Below are positions 25,786 to 34,492 of a DNA stretch of 64,000 bases, piece by piece. Source of the DNA: Mucilaginibacter dorajii (GTDB taxonomy: Bacteria > Bacteroidota > Bacteroidia > Sphingobacteriales > Sphingobacteriaceae); contig NZ_JANTYS010000001.1 of NCBI RefSeq assembly GCF_024808255.1, positions 372,001 to 436,000 of the forward strand, in the 5' to 3' direction. The position numbers were made by a program, and so were the translations under genes. The notes beneath the pieces were generated by a model that made no database searches, was not told where the DNA came from, and was given only the letters and a program-made list of their open reading frames with translations. The first letter of the stretch is position 1; every line of letters begins with the position of its first letter.

Positions 25786-26960
25786 TTCGATAGATTGTAA
25801 TTGGTGTTTAACCAGTTCAGCATCCCTATTACGTGACCTTTCATTTTTTTGGCCGTTGAAAATTCTACATCGGTAGATTTCTTCTGTAAGCTTTCTGCAG
25901 AGATATATGGTGTATTGGCGGTATAGAAGTAAGTTGCGAAGAAGGAGAATATTTCGCCAATATTCTCTTTGGCCAGGATGCCCTTTTCGATCTGCATCCG
26001 TATAAATAAACCAAATTGAGGCACGGGTAAATTGATCAGGAAACGATTTCCAGCTTTGGCTTTTTCCATATCCCGAGTCGCCTCACGGCGCAACTTTACC
26101 AGTTGGGTTACAAAATTATACTTTTCATTTAAAAAGTCGTTGAGATCATGGTACAATACCCCATGTCTGGAAGTTGCGTCTTTTTTACTTTTCAAAAGCA
26201 TATCGAATAACTTGTGCTTTTCCTTTAGTAGCATTTCCCTTTGTTCGTGCAGGCCAGGGATATCTGCGAGGTAGTTTTCCCATCGGTTCACACAGTAAAG
26301 GAAAAACTCCGGTTGGTTAAAATCGTTGATGATCATGAGGTTCAGAAGGGTTTCCGTTTCGATCCCTGTCGCATTCATCACCAGGTTGGTGAAATCAATA
26401 ACATATTGTTCCACAGCTCTGGTTAGATTCTTTTTGTTAATGAGTTGGGTAATGCCGTTCAGCAGCAAATCGCTAAGTTCATGATCGACTGTGCCGCGCT
26501 GAATAATATAGTTGCTCAATGCTGCCTGTTTCTGTTTCAACTCCATTTTTACCTGCGCAAGGCCAAAATGTGTGATCCTGGCTTTCTTAGATTCTGCCGG
26601 GAAATAACGCTTTAAAGTCGATAGTAGTTCCTCAAAAAGACTGCAAGTAAACAAATAATGCACCCTGATCTGCTGTGCCTGCGGATGACAGTTCCAAACA
26701 GGAGAATTTTTAACAATATATTTCTCAACGGTATTGCTCAATGTAATTACCTGCGAAATCAGGCCGGTAATTACATTGCTTCTTTTGTCTTGGTGCGTAA
26801 ACGAATAGTTTTGGACCAGGAGCCTGATCGTGGCTTCCTCCGCGAGCAGGAATGACTTCCACTTGGCAAATTCCTCCGCTGATATTTTTTGACCAACTAA
26901 TTTCAGCGGGTTAATCGAATCCCTCACGAAAAGCGGAAGTTGTATTGATATAAAATTCAT
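25776..26960 (-). CDS. RteC-like protein of mobile-element type (tentative)
   Basis: This 394-residue helical protein has no membrane segment. Its C-terminal 130 residues (INLPVPQFGLFIRMQIEKGI, then a segment near NTPYISAESLQKKSTDVEF) resemble the end of RteC-family proteins. RteC regulates excision of CTnDOT-type elements. The N-terminal 260 residues are not recognised and the protein is longer than typical RteC (about 280). It lies next to mobile and defence genes, which fits but does not prove the call. Confidence 0.45.
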   Translation of the reverse strand: MNFISIQLPLFVRDSINPLKLVGQKISAEEFAKWKSFLLAEEATIRLLVQNYSFTHQDKRSNVITGLISQVITLSNTVEKYIVKNSPVWNCHPQAQQIRVHYLFTCSLFEELLSTLKRYFPAESKKARITHFGLAQVKMELKQKQAALSNYIIQRGTVDHELSDLLLNGITQLINKKNLTRAVEQYVIDFTNLVMNATGIETETLLNLMIINDFNQPEFFLYCVNRWENYLADIPGLHEQREMLLKEKHKLFDMLLKSKKDATSRHGVLYHDLNDFLNEKYNFVTQLVKLRREATRDMEKAKAGNRFLINLPVPQFGLFIRMQIEKGILAKENIGEIFSFFATYFYTANTPYISAESLQKKSTDVEFSTAKKMKGHVIGMLNWLNTNYNLSNYN

Positions 26961-27005
26961 AGACGCCTCCAGATTTCTTCCTGTTATTTATGATATATTG
27001 ATTGT

Positions 27006-28268
27006 TCATATATGTTTTTTGGATATATGTAACTGTTTGTCCACTTCCTCAAACGAATTGAGCACTTTATCGAGGTGTTCCCGCGTGTGGGTTGCCATGA
27101 CGTTCATCCTGATCCGTGCGTTTTTCCTGGATACCGCCGGATACATAATTGGATTCGTATAAACCCCGAATTTTAACAGCAGCCTTCCCGCTTCAAGTGT
27201 TTTGAAGATATCACCGACCTTTACCGGGATGACTGCTGATGCCGATGTCCCAATGTCAAATCCTAGTGCAATCAGCCCATTTTTGAGGTAATTGATATTA
27301 TTCCATAGTTCTGCTCTCCGTTCAGGTTCTTCATCGATAAGGTCGATAGCTTTTAGAATACCCATGATGGCCGGTGTGGCTGTAGTGGAAAAAAGGTGCT
27401 GCTTTGATTGATATTTTAAATAGGTGATGATTTCGGGTCTGGCGATGACATAGCCACCAATATTGCCGAGTGCCTTGCTGAACGTTCCTGTAATGATATC
27501 CACATGGTCAAATGCGTCATATAATTCTATAACACCTCTGCCGGTTTTGCCAACTACGCCAATTCCGTGTGCATCATCCACCACCAGATAAGCCCCGTAT
27601 TGATGGGTTAAATCAGCGATTTTGTCCAGATAAGCCATGTCGCCGTCCTGGCTGTACACCCCGTCAATAATTACCATCCGGGTGCGATATTTATCCTGTG
27701 CATTTCTCAAGACCGTTTCCAGCATTTCCAGGTTATTATGGAGAAAGGTTTTAATATTGGTGGTCAGGCAGCCTTCATAAACGCTGGCATGTACAGCCAT
27801 ATCCAATATGGCCAGATCTTCCTTATGCAGCAGGCACTGGAGTGTGGCACTATTTGCGGTGTAGCCGGTCGTATATAAGATCGCATCTTTCTTTTTATAG
27901 AATTGTGCGATTTTTTTTTCCAATTCCCTGTGATACACAAAATGTCCGCCGATCGCAGGAGATGCCCCCGACCCGGTGCCAAATTGCTGAATGCCACGGA
28001 TCACCGCTTCTTTGATCTTAGGGTGCTGGCTAAAGCCGAGGTAATCATTGGATACCAGGCAGACTGACCAGGTGGGGCGATCATAGGCGGGCAGCATAAG
28101 GTTCATTTCCGGCCCGACCGGACTTAGCGATTCAATGCGGTAATTAAGGTGGCCATTGGCCTTCAGGAAGTTTAGATATTCATCAAATTGTGATGCAGTT
28201 GTAAAGGCATCCTGCCCTGCAATATTTTCAAAATCTTTGAAACTTGCTTTTTCGAAATGTATCGGCAT
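27006..28268 (-). CDS. Alpha-oxoamine synthase (PLP-dependent; AONS/KBL/serine palmitoyltransferase family)
   Basis: This 420-residue fold-type I PLP enzyme has VVDDAHGIGVVGKTGRGV (Asp231, His234) and the PLP lysine in TGTFSKALGN (Lys265). His160 in MAVHASVYEG should stack on the cofactor, and there is the family segment FGTGSGASPAIGGHF. The family condenses an amino acid with an acyl-CoA or acyl-carrier protein. An N-terminal extension of about 60 residues is present, as in several serine-palmitoyltransferase-like members. Which reaction (sphingoid base, biotin or threonine pathway) cannot be decided. No biotin genes are nearby. A 13-bp perfect inverted repeat lies upstream. Confidence 0.85.
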   Translation of the reverse strand: MPIHFEKASFKDFENIAGQDAFTTASQFDEYLNFLKANGHLNYRIESLSPVGPEMNLMLPAYDRPTWSVCLVSNDYLGFSQHPKIKEAVIRGIQQFGTGSGASPAIGGHFVYHRELEKKIAQFYKKKDAILYTTGYTANSATLQCLLHKEDLAILDMAVHASVYEGCLTTNIKTFLHNNLEMLETVLRNAQDKYRTRMVIIDGVYSQDGDMAYLDKIADLTHQYGAYLVVDDAHGIGVVGKTGRGVIELYDAFDHVDIITGTFSKALGNIGGYVIARPEIITYLKYQSKQHLFSTTATPAIMGILKAIDLIDEEPERRAELWNNINYLKNGLIALGFDIGTSASAVIPVKVGDIFKTLEAGRLLLKFGVYTNPIMYPAVSRKNARIRMNVMATHTREHLDKVLNSFEEVDKQLHISKKHI

Positions 28269-28316
28269 AGTATAAGATTAAAGTTCAATCCCTAAAATAC
28301 CGCACAAAAACATTCA

Positions 28317-28388
28317 AAAACGTGAGTTGTGAATTTTGAGTTAATTTTTTATTAATTAAAACGCAAATAATAGAGCAACTCACGTTTT
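28317..28388 (-). promoter_or_regulatory. Long-spaced inverted repeat upstream of the oxoamine synthase
   Basis: Perfect 13-bp arms AAAACGTGAGTTG (28317-28329) and CAACTCACGTTTT (28376-28388) are separated by 46 nt. They lie 49-120 bp upstream of the start at 28268. They could be a pair of operator half-sites bound with looping, or the stem of a leader RNA. A site CGCACAAAAAC (28301-28311) nearby resembles one half of the CGCA operators further on but is incomplete. Confidence 0.4.
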
Positions 28389-28628
28389 CGCATTAAAATG
28401 TAGGCTTATTTTGCAGATTAAACTTGGTGGAGTGGGAATCTGCACCAATAATTGAATTGTACATAGACCTATCACATTGTGGTATCAACTGGACACACCT
28501 AAACCTTATAATGGACCGGGTTATCAGTGTAAGTGTATTTCAGCTCGACGATTTGTGAGGGTGGAAATATTAGTATTATGGATAATTCGAATTCAGACGG
28601 ACTGCTTAAACTTTGAATAGAAAATTCG

Positions 28629-29038
28629 CTAATATTCATCGGAATCTCCAGTGAAGAATTGTATTGATTTTTTTAGGGTATTGTCCATTTCATCCGTTTC
28701 GATCCAAGTGACTCCTGTGTCAATTTCGAACCGGAAATGATAATCTTCAGAAACTCTTTCCGAAACTGACCATTTGGATTGCTGTCTGAAAATACGGAGC
28801 CTTATGGCTTTAAACAGGTAGTTTTTAACAGAAGTGGTATCATTGATCCGGATACGCCTTTTCCACAGTTCCATAAAACATCCTGCAAAAAATCTTTAAT
28901 TAAGTCTTTATCCGGGACGATTCGGTAACCATAGTCAAACAGCACCCCTGAATACGCATCCACCAGTTTTGTATATGCCAAAGAATCGCCTTCTCTGAAA
29001 AGCTTCCAAAGTTCCGAATCATTTGCTGCATTCTTCAT
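28629..29038 (-). pseudogene. ECF sigma factor, frameshifted and truncated
   Basis: From ATG 29038 the frame gives sigma region 2 (SELWKLFREGDSLAYTKLVD, then YGYRIVPDKDLIKDFLQDV). The frame must then shift near 28876 to continue as ELWKRRIRINDTTSVKNYLF, the usual region 2/3 boundary. The lesion sits in GTTTTATGG, where one extra T would restore the frame. The second frame ends at 28629 before any region 4, so the -35-binding domain is missing. It is a decayed SusC/SusD-type or stand-alone ECF sigma gene. Confidence 0.7.
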
Positions 29039-29339
29039 ACGTCCGGAGGACGTTTTAAATTGGTTTTATTAAGACAGAATAAGGACAATCAGCGAATTAA
29101 TAATCTTTAAATAAATAGTTAACTAATGCCTCTATTCAACGATAAAGATGATTTGCAAGGCCGACCTTGGCTTAGCCTATTAATCGACGTCGTGCGTGGA
29201 TCCTTTATCCCTTATAAATCGTTAATATTTCTAGTTTTTTTACTACTTAAAGTAATCATCTAGCTACGATGGCTTTCATTGCTTTTATCCGTTTTCGTAA
29301 ACAACCAATATGATAGCTTTATTCCCTAAAGCTTAAAAT
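29039..29339. other. Spacer without recognised features
   Basis: About 300 bp of AT-rich sequence lie between the broken sigma gene and the DeoR stop. I see no gene, repeat or strong hairpin. Confidence 0.4.
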
Positions 29340-30083
29340 TTACATAATCTTAATTTTTGAAGCATATTTTTTCAGGGATTCATGATCTGGTTCCAAATCA
29401 GTTACCATATATTTAATATCACTTAAACCGCACACTTTCATTTTCTGAAATGAATCAAGTTTCTCGGCAATACTTAAAATAACTGTTTCAGTTGCCGATT
29501 TTATCATCGCTTTTTTAACCTGGACCACCTCCCAGTCAGAATCAGTAATGCCATTTTTAACGGAAACACTGTTAGTGCCTAAAAAACATAGGTCAACATG
29601 AATTTCCGCAAGTTGATGAATAACCTGTGACCCAACTAGGATTTGTGAATTAGAGGAAAGCTTGCCTGCAACCATGTGTACTTCAAGATTGGGATTTTCG
29701 GCGAGTTCCAGTGCCACTAAGGGGCTTATCGTAAAGAAAGTGCAATGTAACTTCTCCGGGATTAACCTGGCTAACTCAATCATGGTAGTACCACCACCAA
29801 CCAATATGATCATACCATCTTCTATTAATTCGATAGCCTTTCTTGCTATTTCTTTTTTTTCATCCTTTTTATAAATACCTTTTTCTGAAAAAGGGTAGTG
29901 GAATGATTTGGAGATAGCCCCACCATGTACTTTTATAATTTGACCACTTTCTGCAAGCTCCGCCAGGTCCCTTCTAACCGTATCTTCAGAAACACTCAGT
30001 TGCGTACTTAAATCAGCTGATAATACTTTGTTATGAATATTGACTTGATTGATAATGTGGTTCAGGCGTTCTTCTTTAAGCAT
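29340..30083 (-). CDS. DeoR-family transcriptional regulator of the muropeptide salvage locus
   Basis: This 247-residue protein starts at ATG 30083 (MLKEERLNHIINQV). The longer frame to 30116 would need a TTG start. The DeoR winged helix is at 5-60 (LSVSEDTVRRDLAELAESGQ, then IIKVHGGAI). The sugar-phosphate sensor domain follows (about 75-235), with the phosphate-loop motif ILVGGGTTMIELAR. DeoR proteins usually repress sugar catabolic operons and release DNA on binding a sugar phosphate. It is divergent from the NagZ-like gene. Sites of the form CGCA-N6-CGCA recur in front of the salvage operons and are the likely operators. GlcNAc-6-P or MurNAc-6-P is a plausible inducer. Confidence 0.88.
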   Translation of the reverse strand: MLKEERLNHIINQVNIHNKVLSADLSTQLSVSEDTVRRDLAELAESGQIIKVHGGAISKSFHYPFSEKGIYKKDEKKEIARKAIELIEDGMIILVGGGTTMIELARLIPEKLHCTFFTISPLVALELAENPNLEVHMVAGKLSSNSQILVGSQVIHQLAEIHVDLCFLGTNSVSVKNGITDSDWEVVQVKKAMIKSATETVILSIAEKLDSFQKMKVCGLSDIKYMVTDLEPDHESLKKYASKIKIM

Positions 30084-30760
30084 AAACGATTTATATTTTA
30101 AAAATTGCTGGTACAAATTAACTTATTATTGCATTCTAAAACTCAAACAAATTTTATGTAACGCTATAACATTTATTGTTGAAAATACGTAATCAGAGAT
30201 TCCGTCTCGATGGGCCGCTTGGGAATAATTTGACAACTTTCTATACAAGTTTTGGCTCATTAATCTTAACATTACTTTTCATCAATATAAAGGTAATTTT
30301 AATTAAAAGATACAAACTAACTATAGTTTGCCTTCAACTGTCGAACGTGGATTCGTTACTTTTCTCCGAATTTAAATCTTTCATTTATTAAACATTTTCT
30401 TTACACGATATAAACCATCCGTTGCGTGCAAAAATTTATCCCTTAGTTCAGAATTATATTTGGACCGGTTTCAAAATTACTCACTCCCACATACGCTTCT
30501 TTGGCTCCACAAATTTTGAGCACTGCTGTCGTACGTCCACTGATGGAAAATATCCTTTTTCCGGCGGTCGTATATATGTCAGCATAACAGAAGGAATAGA
30601 AAATGACGTTATTCATATAGCCAGACCGCATCTAAATCATCAAAAGAGATATCCGGCATCAAACCGATAATTAACCGGGATGATTGTATAAGGAATAATA
30701 AAAAGCACTCTCTATCTCATACTAAAAAACATTCTAAATATAGAAACAAAAAATAAAAAA

Positions 30761-30774
30761 CGCACAAAAACGCA
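30761..30774 (+). promoter_or_regulatory. CGCA-N6-CGCA operator, site 1
   Basis: CGCACAAAAACGCA: two CGCA boxes 10 bp apart, one helical turn, with an A-rich centre. It is 228 bp upstream of the NagZ-like start. The same element occurs before every transcription unit of the locus. Confidence 0.6.
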
Positions 30775-30974
30775 ATGTATTATTACTAATATTGTACAAT
30801 GGCGCAAATTAAGAACTAAGAAAGTTTTACCTTTTTTAACAACGGGCTTTAAAATACAACCTTAAATAATCATAAAGTCCTATTAAGCAGTAACTTAAAT
30901 TTAAAACGCCTCGAAAATCAGCAAACTAACGTCCAAGCATTAATTTAATCCGTCTTTTAAATCCGGCAAATAAA

Positions 30975-30988
30975 CGCATAAAAGCGCA
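30975..30988 (+). promoter_or_regulatory. CGCA-N6-CGCA operator, site 2
   Basis: CGCATAAAAGCGCA ends 13 bp before the NagZ-like ATG at 31002. A repressor bound here would block initiation or early elongation of the nagZ-symporter-dehydrogenase operon. Confidence 0.6.
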
Positions 30989-31001
30989 AGTAGAAATTCA
31001 C

Positions 31002-32723
31002 ATGAACACATCCAACTCCACGTTACCCTTTTTCATTTTTGCAACTCTTTGGATCTTGACGACTCAGAATGTATCAGGCCAAAGAAGAACTTTTATTTCG
31101 CAAATTGACAAACCTAATGCCTGGGTCGATTCGCTTATGACCAAAATGACGATAAAAGAAAAAATAGGACAAGTTTTTATGATCCGTGTCTATACCGACA
31201 GGGATTCTGTATATCAGGATTCTGTCACTAAAATCATCACTGATGAAAACATAGGGGGGATCGTTTATTTTCATGGTAGTCCGACCAAACAGGCACTGCT
31301 TACCAATCAGTTGCAGCGTGCATCCAAAACCCCGTTGCTTGTTGCCATGGATGGGGAATGGGGTTTAGGAATGCGGCTGGATTCCGTTAATCCCTATCCT
31401 TTTCAGCTGACATTAGGGGCTATTCAGGATAACCGGCTTATTTATGCAATGGGAAAAGCTGTTGCCGTTGATTTCCTTAGAACAGGCATGCAAATGAATT
31501 TTGCGCCAGATATAGACATTAATAATAATCCTAACAACCCAGTGATCAATTACCGATCTTTTGGCGATAACAGGCGAAATGTAACTTTAAAAGGTATCGC
31601 CTATATGAAGGGCATGCAGGATGCAGGACTACTGACAACAATAAAACATTTTCCGGGGCATGGAGACACCGATGTGGATTCACATCTGAATCTGCCCAGC
31701 TTGAATTTCGATAAGGCAAGGCTAGATTCACTGGAGGAATTTCCTTTTAAGAAAGCTATAAAAGCGGGCGCAGGCGGCGTTTTAATTGCCCATCTGAATG
31801 TTCCGGCGCTGGACACTACAACAAATTTGCCTTCTACATTGTCCAGGCCAATTATCACCTCCCTCTTGAAGGAGCAATTAGGGTTTAAAGGACTAATCGT
31901 ATCTGACGCGATGAATATGAAAGGGGTTGTTAAGTTTTTCCCAGACGGCGAAGCCGACTTGAAAGCTTTTATAGCTGGTAATGATATCCTGGAATTATCG
32001 GAAAATTCCAATCGTGCGGCTAATATGATTTTAGCAGCGATTCAACAGGGTAAGATCCCGCAAACAGAACTGGATTCGAAAGTGCGAAAAATACTCATGG
32101 CTAAATACTTTACTGGTCTTGATCATTTGACAGCGGTTCAAATAGCAAACTTAACAGCTGACTTAAACAATTCTTACAACCAAAGATTGAAGCAGATACT
32201 CAGTGATAAAAGTTTAACTGTACTTAAGGGTAAAGCGGTGCTCAAATCTTTAAATCCGGACTTAAAAACATTGATTATCCATATAGGCACTAAAGCTGCA
32301 ACCGTTTTTGACCACGACTTAAGGGCCTGTTTTCATAACTGTAGCAGTATTTACCTTGACAATACCTCCACAGAAACGGAAATTGATATGCTACTAAAGA
32401 ACCTGCGTAATTTTCGACAGGTTATTGCAGGCATTTATGATCCTCGCGCCCGTCCCAAAAGCACGCTGGAACTAAATCTGTCGCTTTATAATTTAATTTC
32501 GAAACTGGCATATGGTAACAAAACTATCATCAATGTTTTTGCTAATCCTTACACCCTGGCGACATTTAAAGATATAGAAAAAAGCAAGGCATTACTGGCC
32601 TGCTACCAGATGAGCAATGAAACCCAGCATGCCGCAGCTCGGGTTTTGGAAGGAAAACTTAAAGCTTCTGGTAGATTACCGATAAAAATCAATAGCTACT
32701 TTCCTTACGGCTCGGGCCAATAG
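31002..32723 (+). CDS. Exported NagZ-like beta-N-acetylhexosaminidase (GH3)
   Basis: This 573-residue protein has a signal peptide (FFIFATLWILTTQNVSGQ). The GH3 domain shows the NagZ signature KHFPGHGDTDVDSH at 215-228 with the catalytic His228, and the nucleophile Asp302 in LIVSDAMNMKG. NagZ enzymes remove GlcNAc from muropeptides. A second alpha/beta domain (about 400-573) follows. Export implies periplasmic or surface action, before uptake, unlike cytoplasmic E. coli NagZ. It is first in a plus-strand operon with a symporter and a D-lactate-dehydrogenase-type gene. Two CGCA operators precede it. Confidence 0.9.
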   Translation: MNTSNSTLPFFIFATLWILTTQNVSGQRRTFISQIDKPNAWVDSLMTKMTIKEKIGQVFMIRVYTDRDSVYQDSVTKIITDENIGGIVYFHGSPTKQALLTNQLQRASKTPLLVAMDGEWGLGMRLDSVNPYPFQLTLGAIQDNRLIYAMGKAVAVDFLRTGMQMNFAPDIDINNNPNNPVINYRSFGDNRRNVTLKGIAYMKGMQDAGLLTTIKHFPGHGDTDVDSHLNLPSLNFDKARLDSLEEFPFKKAIKAGAGGVLIAHLNVPALDTTTNLPSTLSRPIITSLLKEQLGFKGLIVSDAMNMKGVVKFFPDGEADLKAFIAGNDILELSENSNRAANMILAAIQQGKIPQTELDSKVRKILMAKYFTGLDHLTAVQIANLTADLNNSYNQRLKQILSDKSLTVLKGKAVLKSLNPDLKTLIIHIGTKAATVFDHDLRACFHNCSSIYLDNTSTETEIDMLLKNLRNFRQVIAGIYDPRARPKSTLELNLSLYNLISKLAYGNKTIINVFANPYTLATFKDIEKSKALLACYQMSNETQHAAARVLEGKLKASGRLPIKINSYFPYGSGQ

Positions 32724-32882
32724 GGGATATTCCGAAAAGTTTGATCATACCATTCCGTGCTATAAAGTCCGTTCAGTTGGGTTTAACACCCTGATTTTAC
32801 TTTGTAAAAGCTGTATCGGGACAGATGTCTGGCTTTGATTTAAAGAAATTATGCGTTTTTTCTTGTATTTATATTTTATAAC

Positions 32883-32896
32883 CGCATAAAAACGCA
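32883..32896 (+). promoter_or_regulatory. CGCA-N6-CGCA operator, site 3
   Basis: CGCATAAAAACGCA lies 51 bp before the symporter ATG at 32948. A reversed half-site TGCG (32852-32855) followed by a T run lies 31 bp upstream. The location implies that the symporter also has its own regulated promoter. Confidence 0.6.
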
Positions 32897-32947
32897 TATT
32901 TGATTAAAATTTTAGTAATTTGGCCTAATTCATTAATCAAACATATT

Positions 32948-34462
32948 ATGCCTCCACTTGTACTCTTATCGTTCATCATTGGTTATTTCGCCTTGCTTAT
33001 AGGCATCTCCTACCTTACCTCCAAAGGAACTTCCGATAATTCTACTTTTTTTATTGCTAATAGAAATTCAACATGGTATTTAGTGGCTTTTGGAATGATT
33101 GGAACAGCACTCAGCGGGGTAACTTTTATTTCTGTTCCTGGTAAAGTGGGAGCTCCTACTGGTGATGCCTTTTCCTATTTTCAATTTGTGCTCGGTAACG
33201 CCGCTGGTTTTGTAATTATCGCTACGGTCCTGCTCCCCCTCTATTACCGTTTAAAATTAACTTCAATTTACAGCTATATCGAAGAAGCTTTAGGGGTATG
33301 GAGCTATAAAACGGCTGCCGCTATTTTTTTAATTAGCCGCACCATTGGCTCAGCTTTCAGGTTGTATTTAGTGGTCATCGTTTTGCAAAAGTTCATTTTT
33401 GACTTTTATCATATACCGTTTGGCATTACTGTATTTATATGCCTATTACTGATATGGGCCTATACCCATAAAGGCGGATTAAAAACCATTATTATAACGG
33501 ATAGCTTACAAACCTTGTTCCTGGTATCATCAGTATTTTTGTCTATATTTTTCATCTGCCGCAGCCTGCATTTCGATATTTTTCAAGCTGCAGATGCTAT
33601 AAAACAAAGCAGTTATTCTCAAATCTTTTTCTTTAATAACTTTATAGGCAACCGGTTTCATTTTGGCAAACAGTTTCTTGGTGGCTTATTTATTACTATA
33701 GCCATGGTAGGGCTGGATCAGGACCTGATGCAGAAAAATCTCAGCTGCAAAAACATTAGGGAAGCTCAAAAAAACATGTTTAGTTTCATATCGGTATTTG
33801 TGGTCATCAATATCTTTTTTTTAAGCGTTGGTGCACTCTTATATATATATGCCTCCCGTAATGGTATAGTTGTAGCCAAAACTGACTATTTATACCCAAC
33901 CATTGCTTTAAATTATTTAGGGCTTGTGCCTGCAGTAGTATTTATGCTAGGCTTAACAGCAGCAACGTTTGCCACAACAGATTCGGCATTAACCGCTTTA
34001 ACCACTTCATTTTGTGTTGATTTTCTAAATTTTAATAAAAGCGAAAACGTTAACAGCAGAAAAATGGTGAGGGCGAGGCAGTACGTACATATTTTCTTTT
34101 CCGGGTTAATCTTTTTGACAATAATTATTTTTAACACTATTAATAATGATGCTGTGGTAAACGCCATTTTTAAAGTAGCATCTTATACTTACGGCCCCTT
34201 ACTAGGCTTATATTCCTTTGGGCTTTTTGTTAAACGCAGAAAAGTAAACGACAAATTAGTGCCAGTCATTTGTGTAATTTCACCTGTCATATGTTACTTT
34301 TTAAGTATAAATTCTGTGCGCCTGCTCAATGATTATGTATTCGATAATGAGCTCATTTTGGTTAACGGATTAATAACTTTCTTTTTATTACTAGTTAACA
34401 GTCGTTTTAAAGAAAAGCTCCTTACTAAATCAAACAACGCAACTGCGCCTGCATTACAATAA
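32948..34462 (+). CDS. Sodium:solute symporter (SSS family), candidate amino-sugar transporter
   Basis: This 504-residue protein starts at ATG 32948 (MPPLVLLSFIIGYFALLIGI); a TTG at 32900 would overlap the operator region and is unlikely. It has about 13 hydrophobic helices. SSS features include the early GTALSGVTFISVPGKVG segment and the GLTAATFATTDSALTALTTS segment near 345-365, where sodium ligands usually lie. It sits between NagZ-like and D-lactate-dehydrogenase-type genes, so (anhydro)MurNAc or a related sugar is the likely cargo. The substrate is inferred from context only. Confidence 0.88.
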   Translation: MPPLVLLSFIIGYFALLIGISYLTSKGTSDNSTFFIANRNSTWYLVAFGMIGTALSGVTFISVPGKVGAPTGDAFSYFQFVLGNAAGFVIIATVLLPLYYRLKLTSIYSYIEEALGVWSYKTAAAIFLISRTIGSAFRLYLVVIVLQKFIFDFYHIPFGITVFICLLLIWAYTHKGGLKTIIITDSLQTLFLVSSVFLSIFFICRSLHFDIFQAADAIKQSSYSQIFFFNNFIGNRFHFGKQFLGGLFITIAMVGLDQDLMQKNLSCKNIREAQKNMFSFISVFVVINIFFLSVGALLYIYASRNGIVVAKTDYLYPTIALNYLGLVPAVVFMLGLTAATFATTDSALTALTTSFCVDFLNFNKSENVNSRKMVRARQYVHIFFSGLIFLTIIIFNTINNDAVVNAIFKVASYTYGPLLGLYSFGLFVKRRKVNDKLVPVICVISPVICYFLSINSVRLLNDYVFDNELILVNGLITFFLLLVNSRFKEKLLTKSNNATAPALQ

Positions 34463-34492
34463 TAAATACCACACGGTAATTAAAAAATAAAA

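Larger units (their letters stand above)
30084..31001. other. Long divergent regulatory spacer
   Basis: About 920 bp separate the DeoR and NagZ-like genes. Two operator-like sites lie toward the NagZ side (30761 and 30975). A minus-strand open frame at 30443-30631 has odd composition and no recognised domain, so I do not call it a gene. Possible gene debris cannot be excluded. Confidence 0.4.

Noticed and set aside
28301..28314. CGCACAAAAACATT as a seventh CGCA operator before the oxoamine synthase
   Set aside because: The second CGCA box is missing and the gene is not part of the salvage pathway, so chance is likely.
28499..28639. Minus-strand 46-codon frame starting MNISEFSIQSL just downstream of the broken sigma gene
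   Set aside because: It overlaps the end of the sigma remnant, is short, and shows no recognised domain. It may be coding debris but cannot be supported.
30443..30631. Minus-strand frame of 62 codons in the DeoR-NagZ spacer
   Set aside because: No promoter, no family pattern, and unusual composition; possible debris only.
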